A stretch of 64,000 bases of DNA from Leptasterias polaris (GCA_037783415.1 JAZGTN010000003.1:6052501-6116500); one strand, 5' to 3'; shown: positions 9,353-20,792, counted from the first letter of the stretch. The notes: generated by a model not told the origin, from the letters alone. Made by a program: numbers and translations.

Positions 9353-11103
9353 TTATTTCCGCGAGTGTGTCCGGCAATGTATTTTATAACTCGCGGTATG
9401 GCGGAACTCCTTATTGCAGATGGTGCATTGGTGAGGTTTTGTATTAGTGTGAATCAGATTATGTGTCGATAGGTAGCTGCTGTAGGCAAACCTAGCCGGG
9501 CAATGCGGGCATTTATACGGCTTCTCACCCGTGTGAACACGCAGGTGACTTCGGAGATTCTGTGCACACGAGAAGCTCTTCTCGCAGTGATGGCACCTGT
9601 ACGGGGTTTCCCCGGTGTGGATGCGCCTGTGGCTGGTCAGGTTGGAGCTCTGAGCAAAGGCGGCGGTGCATTCCGTACACTTAAAAGGCTTCTCACCTGT
9701 ATGTGTCCTCACATGTTGCTTGAGTGCGTAGTTGTACTTAAACCCCTTCCCACAATCTTTACAGCGGTGAGGGCGCCCGGCGACATCGGAAGAGTCACTT
9801 TTAGCTCTTTGCCGTTTTCGCTTTTTACTTTGCTTGACGTCCACACGAGGGTGTATTTTATCGCAGTGCATCTGTAGCCCGCCCTCTCTCTTGAAACCCA
9901 TCTTGCACACTGTGCACTTGAATGGTCGTTCCAGTCTGTGGGCCCACAGTTCATGCGTTTTGTAAGGCCCCTTCTGGTTGAATTCTCTTTCGCAGAAATT
10001 GCACTTGTAAGTGACCGGTCCCCTCTCGTGATTCCGCATGTGGAGTTTGAAAGCCTTCAGGTACTTGAAATTCTTGTCGCACTTCTCGCACTTGTACGGC
10101 GTGATGCCCGTGTGAATGCGCAGGTGCTTGTTCAGATTGCTCACCTCTGCAAAAGTCTTGCCACAGTAACTACACACGTACGGTTTCTCACCCGTGTGAA
10201 TGCGAGTGTGTTTGCGCAAATTTGCATTGCTGGTGAATGACTTCTCGCACACTGTGCACTGGAATCTGTTTGTTTTGGTTCCTCCGTTTTCTTTGGCTGA
10301 AACTTTGCCTTTACTACAACTCTTTACAGCAACTACATTTCTCCCACCAGAAGATGGCGCGTGTGTGCTCCGGTTGTTTCCAAATCTCAGACAGTTTTTA
10401 CTCCTAAGGGATGACCGAGTCCGACTCTCCATCTCAACGGGTTGTTTTTCTGTACGTGCCCGCCTACCGTTTTTGATGATGTTTGTGGTTTTAGATTGAT
10501 CTTTCACAGGCAGCACTACTTCATCACAATCAACGCTGCTATGTGAGTCTGATGCAAGAGTTGCACTCTCTCGCTTCTTTGAGAGTATTGACTCCCTTCC
10601 CGCCTTTTTCGTACTCTTACACAACACTTTTCCCGTGAGTCTAAGCATCTCATCCGTTGAATATGATGGATTTCCGTGACTGCTTTTGACCTTTGTGGAA
10701 GATTCTACAATTTCTCCACAACTGGATTTCAAGCTTTGACGTCTTGTCTTGATTCTAAATTTGAGATATCTTAATTCGTGATTCCTCCTGTGAGACGCAT
10801 AGCGGGCGAACGTCCTGAAACTCCACCCACAATGCAGACAGCAAAATACCTTACACGACGAGACCATACGGCTGTTTGGGTTATAATTCTCCTCGCCATC
10901 ATCCAGAGCGCGGGTATCATCCTGGTTAATAAGATGGTTCACTTGCCGGAAGTCACCAGGGAATAATTTCAGAATTGGGAAACGGTCGTTGATGCGCACG
11001 ACTTGATTCTCAATGTGTTCCCATCGGTCACTCCGGCGAGCTGATATTGGGGTTTTGTGGTACCTTCGATGACACACACTGCATCTTTTATTGTACGCGA
11101 TAC
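9353..11103 (-). CDS. PRDM-type gene, last exon: eleven C2H2 zinc fingers
   Basis: This is a sequence-specific DNA-binding exon of a nuclear regulator. The exon starts after an acceptor (TTCTTTATGTAG) whose AG ends at 11104, and its first two bases complete a glycine codon left by the upstream exon. The protein opens with a C-x2-C segment ([10 protein letters not shown]) and has one isolated finger ([25 protein letters not shown]). A basic, Ser-rich linker of about 130 residues follows. Then come ten fingers, most joined by TGEKPY/F linkers: four, then two atypically spaced ones, a basic KKRKRQR stretch (nuclear-localisation-like), and four more. The fingers differ from one another, unlike the near-identical arrays of fast-evolving PRDM9. 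The exon is intact. The PR domain on the two upstream exons makes this a PRDM family member; I cannot name the orthologue. Confidence 0.88.
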
Positions 11104-11448
11104 CTACATAAAGAATACACACAATATAATTAATTCATTCAGTGTTATATTAAATAATAAATTATGGCAAGCGTCAGCCATTTCGAAAAACCTTTAAGCG
11201 AGTTCATTTTAACGATTTCGAAGATCTTTCAATATCCATGCTCATTAATATCGGCTCCACTAAAAGAAGGTTGACAAGAGATGTACCACAAACATATCTC
11301 AGAGTGTACTTGTCCCTTTGGGTTGGAACCAACTTCTGCAATAATATCAGTGGTCCTGGCTCCTGAGAGATATGTGATGGTAAAAATGTATTTTAATTTT
11401 GTTTAAGGGGACCTAAAGTTGAATTTTAAATGTGTTGTTCCTACTTAC

Positions 11449-11704
11449 CTTTCAGGTCCCTTTTCGATTTTCTCCCACAATTTAGAATATTCTTGCAACT
11501 TCCACCGTCGTTCAATCCCAGGATCAGCTCCTGGCCATGACCTACGACCTTTGTGGTGACATAAAAGATCTTGTCTTTGTATTGGTAGGCGGCCATGTTC
11601 ACTCCAGTCCATGAGACATACGTTGATGTCACGTGACGTAGCCAGTTGGTGTTTTCGTCATCACAGACGCTCAGGACCTTGCAGAGCGTTTCCCCACATT
11701 GAAT
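11449..11704 (-). CDS. PRDM-type gene, PR/SET domain second half
   Basis: The exon lies between an acceptor ending ATACTAG (AG at 11705) and a consensus donor GTAAGTAG at 11448-11441. It reads 85 codons plus one base. Key blocks are ETLCKVLSVCDDENTNWLRH, then VNMAAYQYKDKIFYVTT and GQELILG. NWxRxV, NxxAxQ, IxYxxT and GxEL are the hallmark order of PR/SET domains. The WY that usually follows the EL motif in catalytically active members is not present (LGLNDGG instead), so methyltransferase activity is doubtful. The exon starts in phase 0, matching the upstream exon, and ends with one base, matching the zinc-finger exon. Confidence 0.85.
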
Positions 11705-11960
11705 CTAGTATTCATAAACACAAATAAATTGGTAATGAGGAATTGTCGGTGATAGAAATGAACTATAATTATAGGGGACAGTTTAAGAAACCAACATCTC
11801 TGAGCCTTTGACAATGATGTTAGCTTAATTTGCATTCGTTTCACAACGGCCCTTCATTCCAAAATTTTCAGTTACGTTTGCCCTCAAAATATAAGAAAAA
11901 GTGCTTCACGCAAATCTATCTACGCCTAAATGAACAAAAAGCTGCAGTCATGGCATGCAA

Positions 11961-12123
11961 TAGATGGATTGCAGTACGCGTCATTGACCGCCATCTTTGA
12001 TGTAAAACAATGGAAAAGTGCACGCGTGTACGCGCTACGCACGACTCTCAGCCAATGATAGCTCTTCACGCGTGCACAATTCATCAAAGATGGCGGTAAA
12101 TGACGCGTATTGCAATCCATCTA
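11961..12123. repeat. Intronic palindromic MITE-like element (TAGATGGATTGCA ends)
   Basis: TAGATGGATTGCAGTACGCG at 11961 is inverted at 12104-12123 (CGCGTATTGCAATCCATCTA). The arms extend about 42 bp and include ACCGCCATCTTTGATG. GC-rich CACGCGTG blocks lie in the centre. It sits in the intron between the two PR-domain exons of the minus-strand gene. Confidence 0.8.
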
Positions 12124-12418
12124 TAACAAGCGAGACCACCTCTTATATTTTGTTGGGCAACCCCTCATTTCCCAGACGATTCGTCACGTAAGTAAATACA
12201 CTTTTGCTGTTTTGCCATTTTAAGCATAGTGACGGCTTCACCTCATCGAACCTATCTCAAAGACGATGAAGAGCAATTCTATAATTTTCACAGTTACAGC
12301 TATATTTTCAGACAGTAAACTGTTTGACCTTCTAATGGCGACTCCGGAAGTATTAGCACTCATCCACAGGCCTAATTATGTCAATTTCACAGAATAGTTA
12401 CCAATCAAAAGCTTTTAC

Positions 12419-12602
12419 CTCCCAGGTGTGAGGCATATTTTTTGATGGTTGTTGGTATCCAGTTGCTGGTAGAATACGCCCCTCCAGAGGTCCAAACCAC
12501 ACCCCTTGGTCGATGCCTTCCATTGCCCAGACACCCCGCTCCTTTGTCTTACCCCCTCGGCAGACAAAGAGACAGTGGGGATGCATGGTGGGGATCTTTA
12601 AC
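12419..12602 (-). CDS. PRDM-type gene, PR/SET domain first half
   Basis: The exon begins after an acceptor ACCGCAG (AG ends at 12603) and stops before a donor GTAAAAG at 12418. It holds one carried base plus 61 codons and ends in phase 0. The peptide contains ERGVWAMEGIDQGVWFGPLE followed by GRILP. GVWA...I..G..FGP.EG is the conserved N-terminal block of PR domains (family knowledge). It ends HTWE, and the next exon continues in frame. Upstream exons must exist because the first codon is split, but I could not place them with confidence. Confidence 0.8.
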
Positions 12603-12920
12603 CTGCGGTCGTGGTTGGATAAAAGCATTGTTAAGTTTGTGGTTTCTGCACATTATTTTGGTCTTATAAAGCCCAACTAGCCTAAAACAAAACAAAAACA
12701 CACATTCGAAAAAGCATGATTTAAAATAAGCATAATGGGTCATTTATCATCGTAGACATGATAGGCACACAGTTAAATAAAAACAACCCCAGTCAATGTT
12801 ACATTCTTTTCAGTTACCATGATGCGACTTTGTGAACTTTTTAGTTTTGTTTATAAACTTGAAAAGGGGACACTTTTGTGATATATACTTTTATATTGCG
12901 AGGCCATCTGCAAAGTGTTA

Positions 12921-12978
12921 ATGTTGTTGTTTGTTTGTTGTTGTTGTTGTTGTTGTTGTTTGTTATTGTTACTGTTGT

Positions 12979-13009
<31 letters not shown>

Positions 13010-13010
13010 A
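12921..13010. repeat. (GTT)n microsatellite
   Basis: Runs of TTG/GTT, broken by a few interruptions, fill this stretch. They produce spurious Asn-rich or Thr-rich frames on the minus strand. Confidence 0.9.
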
Positions 13011-14219
13011 CATCATTGTTACAAGAACAACAAATCCCATTCTTGAGAAATGTTGTCCACGCCAAGTTCAGTTGACTGTTCCTAAGTGTTAAACCTGCCT
13101 CACACAATGTGTGGATATTGCTAAAATATCTCTTTTACATTACGTTGTAGGACTATACTGAATTTTCGTTAACTAGGCCTATCTCCCCTTCAAAGTTATT
13201 TTATGTCAAATCTAAACAAATTGTAACCCGGAAAAATGGATCACTTGAATAAAACTAAATAAAACTATGCACTGGGGAAACTCACTTCAGAAAAACTCAA
13301 TTAATCTAAGGATCGAATAGGGTTAAGACGCGAGGAAATGCAAAAAGCGGGACAGCGACTCAAAATGTAGGTTTCTCAACAAGCAACAAATAAAAAATAA
13401 CTTTATTGATTATAAGGCGATGACCAAAAGCAAAACCAGTGATCGAAATACATCAATAAACCAAGTGAATTATAAACCAAGACCTAACACTATTGAACTA
13501 AACCCCGAACAATGAAAAGAATTTATAGAAACCACTAAAAACAAAAAACAACAAAACACAGTGCCAAAGAAGGTTACAAATTAAAATCAAAATGGCTTTA
13601 AAACCGAGTCCATAGCAGTAAAATCACTTGAAACAGGCAAAACTTAAACATGAAGAACCCCCAGTACAAAATCAAAGAAATAGGTGATGGTGGAGAACAC
13701 TGTGGGGTGCTCTTCTTGCGCTGCCAGGCTGCTATCTGAAGTCAATTATCAGGGGTGACTAACCACACTACCAAGGATTATGCAAGTGGGTTCATTGTTT
13801 ATTACAAAGGATTCCTAAGAAATTAACTTGTACAGGGTGCTAGAAGAGATTAAATTGGAAATATAAACAGTGGAAGGATAATAAAACTCTAACATAGACA
13901 CTTGGTCACCTATAGAACAAAGGTTTTTCTACACCTATTAGTATTACAAAATTAAAATTGAAGTTACATAATATGCCCGATAGTCTTAGATACGTAAAAT
14001 TCTCAGTAATATCATCCGATAATTTATAGGGATCCGAAACAATCACAATATTTTTGGACCCTATAATCATAAAATGCTTTGCCACTAATCACTGTTCTCT
14101 TCGGGCCGGCTGTTCTGCCTGGACGTGATTATTTTCTCCAAAGATTTTGCCAACGTGACTTCACGTGTGATGTGACAGCTTGTACGTAAATAATGATATC
14201 CGTTGTTAATCTAACCATA
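13011..14219. other. Non-coding interval
   Basis: I see no exon with supported borders and no recognised repeat. Upstream exons of the minus-strand PRDM-type gene could lie here or further right. Confidence 0.45.
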
Positions 14220-14880
14220 TGGATCCATGGAGGTTATTTCCTTCCTCCATGATTAATCTAACAAAATGTTGGAAGGAAATTTCCTTCCTCCATGGTCCTT
14301 GCTCTATGATCTAACCAAGGAGTATGAGATCGATCCAGCGGTCTACCGCCAGTTAAATTGTGACAAGTTGCACGGCCGGCACGGCTTGCGTCGGCTGTTG
14401 GAAACCCATGATGGCCGGACCGAACGACTTTCCTAAAACTTTATTTATTTCAACCTGGCGCATTAGTGCCTTCCAAAGTTGAGAACCCGCCATTATTCCC
14501 AGACGATGTGCCAGAGCAAAATCGGTCCAAAATGCACACGTCTGATTCCAACCGTCTTGCAAGATGTACCGAAGACAAGTCTGAGACCACAGAGCAGAGC
14601 AATGCTGTTACATGGACCCTCCATGCATGGACCAGGCATGGAGGAAGGATCCTCCATGGACCAGGCAAGCAAAAAGAGTATGTTAACACGTACACCACAA
14701 GCTAGCCGGCCATTGTGCCTTCCAAGTTCCAAAAATTAAGAACAGTTCATTTTCCCCGACGGCATGTGCTAGAACAATCGGCCCAAAATGCATATCTGCA
14801 TAGTCTGACATTTCAACCGTCTCGCAAGATGTTCCTACCGAAGGCAAGTCTGAGACCCTTGCTCTGTGATGAGACTAAGC
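14220..14880. repeat. Imperfect tandem duplication with CCTCCATGG palindromes
   Basis: About 14466-14605 and 14716-14872 are divergent direct copies (GTGCCTTCCAA, CCAAAATGCA, CAAGATGT, CAAGTCTGAGACC in the same order). CTTCCTCCATGG and its inverse recur near 14236, 14282, 14617 and 14650, and the 14617-14665 segment can fold on itself. Overlapping frames on both strands here look spurious. Confidence 0.6.
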
Positions 14881-15985
14881 AGGCACTCGTCTGTGTACAC
14901 GTACACCACACAATTTCTTACAGCTCAATGTACATTGTATGTGGAGGTGGGTGTCCCACACAGAGGCGGTAACTGTAAACTTTCAACAAAGCCTAGATTT
15001 GTTTTGTAAACAAAATTCAATGGACCATTTTATTGGGACGTTCTGGACTCACCTTACTCTTCAGCTGAGGCCCATCTTGGCGTAGAAACTTCGTCAGTTT
15101 CTCCTCGAGTATGCCTTACGCTCCATTTACGTGAGTGAAAAAAGTACCCAGATTTCTTTAGGCATGAGACTGAGACTGAGAGTGGAAGACAACTTATCAC
15201 ACTACCAAAGGTCAGCAGCTCTAGCTAACGCACAGCAGGCATTTTCTACAGCACCGACATCGGAGAGGTCACGGCTTGCTATGCCGAGTGAAAACGCGGA
15301 TGTTCGTCGTTAAAACCTTCCCCAAGGGTACGAACTGATGACACTGTTTTAAAGGGATTTTCACTTTCACTTGATGTTTTTAGAATAATGATGTCACTTT
15401 CTTGTTTGATGAGGTGGTTGAAAAGTCACTGGTGATATGAAATCACTGACAGCCTTTAAATAGTTCTCGGTTTGTGGCCGAAACAAGGACAAATTAAACA
15501 TAGGGCAATTCAAAACAATTGCCACTTATATTCTAATCATGTTTTCAGACAAATTTAAAATCCGGTTATTGTGTTTACCTCAATGGAGGCACCTTAATTC
15601 CATTAATGCTTACCTTTTCAAGTTTGCAAGCATCTTAGCAAATTATTACAGTTCTAGCCATAGCCTTTTAATACTGTGAATGAACTTGGTTGGGTTTTTT
15701 TGGTGTACATTCGTTTTTGTTTTTGTAACTTTTGTTTTGTGCTTTGCCTTTTAATGGTTTTATTTTCAAAAGTAAAACTTTCCAGTAAAAATATGACAGT
15801 TCAAACATCAAAACTAAATTGCACCAACTGAAAGCTAAATGAAGGTGTTGGCGAAACAAAATATACAAAGTAAGCCTATATACAAAATAAATATTTCCAA
15901 CAAAATTGAAAAAAACAAAACAAAACAAAAAACAACAAACGAAACGAAAATAAACGAAAGGGAAGGAAACGAAAACAAAAATACT
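14881..15985. other. Non-coding interval, with one weak exon candidate
   Basis: No exon is well enough supported to call (see rejected item near 15052). The right part is A/T-rich with long low-complexity AAAC/AAAG runs. Confidence 0.45.
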
Positions 15986-15989
15986 ACAT

Positions 15990-16642
15990 ATTTCGTCGCG
16001 CGTACCACGAACCGACCTAACTCGTACACAGTATAAAAAAACATGTTTGGAGAAAATCCCGAATGAAGTTGCACTATTTTTCAAACTGCTGTTTCGGGTT
16101 CTGCTAACTATTTGTATACAATTTGTTAAGACAAAAATAAAGCCGACTACTTTATTAATACAGAACTGTCAATTTCATTTAATCCCCGCAACTATTTAAA
16201 TTAGTAAATAATACCTAAACAGATAGGTCACTTTGTGAAAATTAAAATCCGAGTTTTGCCCGCAGAGCGCCGTGTACAAACCAATGCATAATAGAGACGT
16301 ATCTAGTTAGGTCACTTTGTGAAAATACCACGCTTTGAGTTAGGTCAGTTCGTGGTACGCAAATTTTACACGCGCGCCCGAACCGCGCGCGCTGTAGCGC
16401 ATAGTACATCATTGGTAAAGTGGCGTATCTAGATAGGTCACTTTGTGAAAAGACAAAACGGCAAATCTAGTGATACGTCGTTTTTAGTAATTAGTGTAAT
16501 TACAAAACTACTACGTATTTAGTTCTGAAACTTGCTGAAAATGTTAACAGTAATGAGTATATTAATAATTTGTAAAAAAAAAAAATTTCAAAAGTGTGTG
16601 ATTTTTGTCAGTTAGGTCGGTTCGTGGTACGCGCGACGATTT
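15990..16642. mobile_element. TIR element with internal TAGGTCACTTTGTGAAAA repeats, copy 1
   Basis: TCGTCGCGCGTACCACGAAC followed by CGACCTAAC on the left is a near-perfect inverse of the right end (GTTAGGTCGGTTCGTGGTAC, then GCGCGACGA). The motif TAGGTCACTTTGTGAAAA occurs near 16224, 16308 and 16434, and a variant carrying the TIR-like GTTAGGTCAGTTCGTGGTAC lies near 16340. A diverged copy occupies 45817-46501 with the same internal order (CTATTTTTCAAACTGCTGTT, GACAAAAATAAAGC, ACAGAACTGTCAAT). No transposase ORF. Confidence 0.85.
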
Positions 16643-16858
16643 ATACCCGCTTCATCCACCTTCCACGTCCTGTTTGAATGGCACCTCCCGATTCGTCTTC
16701 ACAATTATTATGAAACTGCCACCCACCACCTCCAACCGAAGGGTAAACTTTTAGGGGGAACATCAACACAAACGGTGCGCTTTTTTTTTCTAGGGGCACT
16801 TTGGGGCAATTAAAACTAAAGTAGTTCGGTTTTCATTTATCCTATAACCAAGCCCCCT

Positions 16859-17278
16859 TTAAAGGCACAGTACACGTTTGGTAATGACTCTGAAAATTAA
16901 TGGCAATAAAAACTTACTTGGTAAGAACATCTGTCCTTGCTCTATGGTAAGAAGTACAGCAGCTTTGGATAGTATAATGAATTTTGAGAAACTTTTAACT
17001 TCGAAGTACTACGGTTAGGGAAAAATATATCACTTTTTATTCCCAAAAATTTGAATCTGAGAAGCGTTTCTGTCAGAAACGCTTCTCAGACTGTGTATTC
17101 CTATTGGGAATATTCTTCCTGCGTGAAAGTATTCGCTCCGGTTTTTCGGTGATATCTCAAAAACACGACCACCTTTTGAAGTGAAATTTTCACAGGTTAG
17201 TTTTATTGTATGTACCTAATAATATAGGATTAACACAATCAGTAGGCTCCAATTACCAAACGTATGCAGCACCTTTAA
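16859..17278. mobile_element. TTAA-bounded MITE (TTAAAGGCACAGTACACGTT)
   Basis: Its ends are TTAAAGGCACAGTACACGTT and ACGTATGCAGCACCTTTAA. The body matches the element at 7440-7804. It contains a perfect hairpin around 17051-17093 (TCTGAGAAGCGTTTCTG then CAGAAACGCTTCTCAGA). Confidence 0.85.
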
Positions 17279-17484
17279 GAGCCCTTGTTGCGGCCGTTTA
17301 CCCTTTTTGAGATAAATCTGACGTGGAGTGAAAAATAAATACAATGTCTGCGTGTAAAAAAAACCCCAAACACATAAATAGTTTTAAAAACATTGATTAG
17401 TACTTCACAAAACGCTCATAAAATGTTACATAGGCCTATATCTGGCAATTTCGAGGGGCTCAACTTATTTTCCAGATTTCAAAT

Positions 17485-17507
17485 GGGGGGGGGGGGGGGG
17501 GGGGGGG
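17485..17507. repeat. Poly(G) run of 23
   Basis: An uninterrupted G tract, which can form quadruplexes and is an assembly-error-prone site. It creates spurious Pro-rich minus-strand frames. Confidence 0.95.
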
Positions 17508-18199
17508 TTGGCACTGTTCCCGGCACCTGTGCCCTGGCCCACGGTGTGCCCCCCTAGTTTCGTCACTGCCACCTGCAAGGATAAGTTCCTTTGGTTGGGT
17601 CCAGGATCGAATGCCTTTTCTCCTCCAGTATTGGAGTCTAATTTCAAACATGTCGGAAAACGACGGTCACTTTCATGAACAACACTTTGTATATGAAAGC
17701 AGCCTTTTTTAGAGTGGTCAAAGTATCATTTTGTTTACTCAAAAAAAAAATAGGTGCGCATCCCTTCATCGAATCCTTCATTTTAAAAAATTTAAAAAGT
17801 GTCACGAGCTCACAGTAGTAAAATGGAAATGGTTTTCCCAATTTCGTAGTCACATGTAAAATTTTGGTACGGAAATGAGCATACCGTACTCTTGGAAATA
17901 ATGTTTCTTTTTCTTGAAAAAAAAAGAAGGTATAGAAATACAATGATGCATCAACAAATTGCCGTCCCCCAAAGATACCATACTTGCAATAATCGCTCAT
18001 GCCGCATCAAAATTTATACGCCCCCGCAAAACGCCTTCGTCATTGGATGGATCGGCACGAATCTTCTGGGAGCGGCTGCTTTTGTTTAGGCCTATATCAG
18101 TCTAGTGATTTGAAGAAAATATCAATGCGGTCAGCTGAATACGATGCGGAGTTTTTAAAAGCTAAAATGTATATATATGCATTGTTTTTAAATAAAAAC
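17508..18199. other. Non-coding interval upstream of the + strand gene
   Basis: No exon or repeat family was recognised. Its right part probably belongs to the promoter region of the gene beginning near 18.2-18.4 kb. Confidence 0.4.
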
Positions 18200-18493
18200 A
18201 ATTGTATATTTTGATGACAGCGGAGACTTGTTCAAAACAACCTTTGACCGTATACCGGCAGCGCCCTCATTTTCGTCCAATCAGTGTTACTACCGTGATT
18301 GACCGCACGTTCTCTGCTGGCACTCGGCCATTTTGCCGAGTGCTTCACATCACTTCAATACTACACACTGCATTTGGGCCGACATCTGAGTCTGACTGAG
18401 CGCTCGCCGTCCTCCACTCACACCCTACATACAGTACGTCCTCTGCTCTTCTCGTCAAGCCATTTGCTCGGAAATTAAACTTTCTTGAAAAGG
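18200..18493 (+). promoter_or_regulatory. Promoter and 5' non-coding exon of the large + strand gene
   Basis: The sequence becomes less A/T-rich here and carries CpGs (CCGACATCTGAGTCTGACTG, GCGCTCGCCGTCCTCC). It ends TTGAAAAGG before a good donor GTGAGTTG at 18494. The next acceptor at 18742 leads straight into an ATG-bearing exon. I infer a TATA-less promoter and a 5' UTR exon; the transcription start is not visible. Confidence 0.45.
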
Positions 18494-18742
18494 GTGAGTT
18501 GTATTATTTAATTTGAAGGGTTTTCAGGTCTATTTTCTGAGGTGGTTATTGGCGTTTATTTTGAGTGGTGCTTAGTGTTTTTCCTGAACGGCAGCTCTGT
18601 GTTATTTTCGTCCCCATTTAAATTGTACAATGCATTGCTCGATGCACTGTGCAGTATCTATCTATCTGCATGCACTGCAGCCTCTTTCGATATTGGTCTG
18701 AGCATGCGCACTTTGCCATAACAACACATCGCAATGTTTCAG

Positions 18743-18913
18743 TCACCTAAAATGGCAGCGAGTGGATTAGAACGGGACGATGGCGGGCTGAAAATCGAAC
18801 CAAATTTCGAGCTTTTGGCGATACTTTTAGCCCTTGCGCTGCAGGAGGAAGACGCAGAAAGATTTCTAGAAGTATATGATAACATTGTACCAAAGTCACT
18901 GTCCACTTGTGAG
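18743..18913 (+). CDS. Large + strand gene: first coding exon
   Basis: The exon follows an acceptor (CAATGTTTCAG) and carries ATG at 18752 in a good context (CTAAAATGG). An upstream in-frame ATG at 18734 overlaps the acceptor, so I prefer 18752. It encodes 54 residues starting MAASGLERDDGG, then a hydrophobic/acidic helix (NFELLAILLALALQEEDAER) and ends with STCE in phase 0 before the donor GTAAGA. The next plausible coding exon in phase 0 is 22 kb away at 41329. That join is inferred from phase, strand and a continuing helical character (DNLKEKSRELSDL). I do not recognise the helix as a named domain. Confidence 0.6.
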
Positions 18914-19204
18914 GTAAGAAAAAATGAAGAATTTGGACACCTCAACCACCACACCAGTCCACTCTACCGAAAACTCCAGAAGAAAACTGGATTATGACTT
19001 ATGTTTCAATTATGATTGACTTGTCATTCTGAGTTTATGTAGGTCTGAATTAAGAATGCCCTCTACGAATACCAACATGCTACTTGGTTGCAGGCACTGG
19101 TTGTTAGTGCTTTTGTTTTTCGTTTTCAACTAAGCATTGTTTAATCACATTCACAATAAATCTGAAATCACCATTCAATATACTAGTCGTTTGACCGGTG
19201 TCGT

Positions 19205-19706
19205 GCCAAAAACTGTCTGCCGCAAAATAGTGTCCGCTCATAATAGCATATTGCGATCTGATTGGTCATGCGTCTATGACGTCACAATGTTGACGGAGGT
19301 CTGCCAAAAAGCATCTGCGTTTAGCGTGCATCATGCGTGCCTAGCTAGCTGACAAGACGTCGTTTATACAGATATGATAATTTTTTCATATGAATTTTCT
19401 TTTGAACTTTGTTTAAACGCTTCCTTTATTGTATATTATTATAAGGATTCGTAACACTTGACATTTAGCACTTTCTCACATCCTTCATTTATTAGTTTTG
19501 TCCGATATCTTTTTGCCAAACTCTGCCTTTCAAATAATGTCTGCCAAATACTGTCCATTCCTGCCAAATACTGTCCGCTCACTCCCCCAAAATGACCGTA
19601 AACTCCCCTGCTAAACATGCCAAATACTGTCAGGGTGGTGTGCATGCATGTGACTGATGCATACATGCGCCGGACACTATTTGGCGGCAGACACTACAGT
19701 GGTTTG
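19205..19706. mobile_element. TIR element with TGTCTGCCGCCAAATAGTGT ends
   Basis: TGTCTGCCGCAAAATAGTGT at about 19216 is mirrored by ACACTATTTGGCGGCAGACA at about 19674. Between them the word TGCCAAATACTGTC is repeated several times in both orientations (19530-19635). It lies in the first large intron of the + strand gene, immediately left of the element that hosts the BEL/Pao copy. Confidence 0.65.
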
Positions 19707-19951
19707 ACCAGTTCCGGATCACTTTTTGAATTCATGTTGTTTTTGTTGCAATCTCTTTAACATTTTAAACAAACAAAAGTCGATCAGTTTACCTAAACAT
19801 GTCATATATCACTAACCAAGTATCCATTGGCAAAAAAGAGTAATACTTTTGAAGTGCCTTCGAGAAAAGTATTGCCACCCGTTTGACCAGTTCCGGATCG
19901 GTTGATTCTATTCCGAATCAGTAGCGCGCCCTCTATACAAACCAATACTCC

Positions 19952-20516
19952 TGTAACGGACAACACTCGCAAAGCTAGTGTATTGCCGCTAGAGGTCGCA
20001 GAAAGTAAATAAACTCAATCAACAAAACAAGGGTCTCGACAGCAGCTTTCATTTGTAAGGTGATATATAGGGTCATTGTTGTTCTCATCGATCATCATCA
20101 CAATATCTTTAAGCTTCGTGAAAACTGTAAATAAGATTGACAAAACAGTGTTTGAATACAGTGAAATGCTAATCGAAATCTTATCGAAAACAGTCAAAAC
20201 ATAACGAAATAACTTGTCAATAAAAAGGCTAAAATACTTCAATCATCTAAGTTTAGGTAATATCAAAGAGTAATATAATTATCCTGTAAACATACCTCCT
20301 TGCTTCCATAGACTTTCACATCGGAAATGAGCTAAATCAGGACAGATCTTCACGATTGATCTTGAGCTAGTAATAAGGCATGCATAGTCAAAGATGGCAG
20401 CCACCAGTAGTTAAAACAATGTGCTTGTGTGTGTGAGCGTGTCTCTTTACTCCACTCAGTGGGTTAAAGTGCAGTGCTGTGCATAAATCATTAGGTTGAA
20501 TAGGGCTGCACTTACA
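19952..20516 (-). repeat. BEL/Pao 3' LTR
   Basis: It has the same 565-bp sequence as the copy at 27800-28364, with no difference seen on reading. Outer flank is ACTCC. Confidence 0.95.
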
Positions 20517-20792
20517 TGGCTTCCCAAATTAGCACTGCTAATTTCTCATCTAAGTCTTAGTCATACGTTTAAAAAACGAATCCCTAGTCCTTAGTGACAA
20601 AATAAAAATTGCAAGGTAGGAGGAGATAAACATTATCTACAATAACGTTCTTAAGTCTTTAAGTAACATCTTAGTACAACAGTTAATAAGTCGGCAGGAA
20701 TAAACACTAAAAAAACACTAAAACTAATGCGTCCAATGTGTATAGAAGGACAGGCAAGAAGACTCCAGGTTAGGGGAGATCTAAAACAACTA

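Noticed and set aside
12841..13107. Minus-strand frame with Thr and Asn runs
   Set aside because: It is a translation of the (GTT)n microsatellite.
14450..14739. Four overlapping frames on both strands
   Set aside because: They lie in a locally palindromic, tandemly duplicated segment and none has splice borders or a recognisable domain.
15052..15112. Possible minus-strand exon (ILEEKLTKFLRQDGPQLKSK before a GTGAGT donor), perhaps an upstream PRDM exon
   Set aside because: The acceptor is weak and its phase (0) does not fit the split codon at the start of the exon at 12602. I could not link it to any gene.
15668..16084. Minus-strand frame of 138 codons rich in Phe and Lys
   Set aside because: It comes from A/T-rich low-complexity DNA and runs into a TIR element; composition explains it.
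20517..20792. An env-like gene in the BEL/Pao element
   Set aside because: Only about 280 bases lie between gag-pol and the 3' LTR, with no credible frame.
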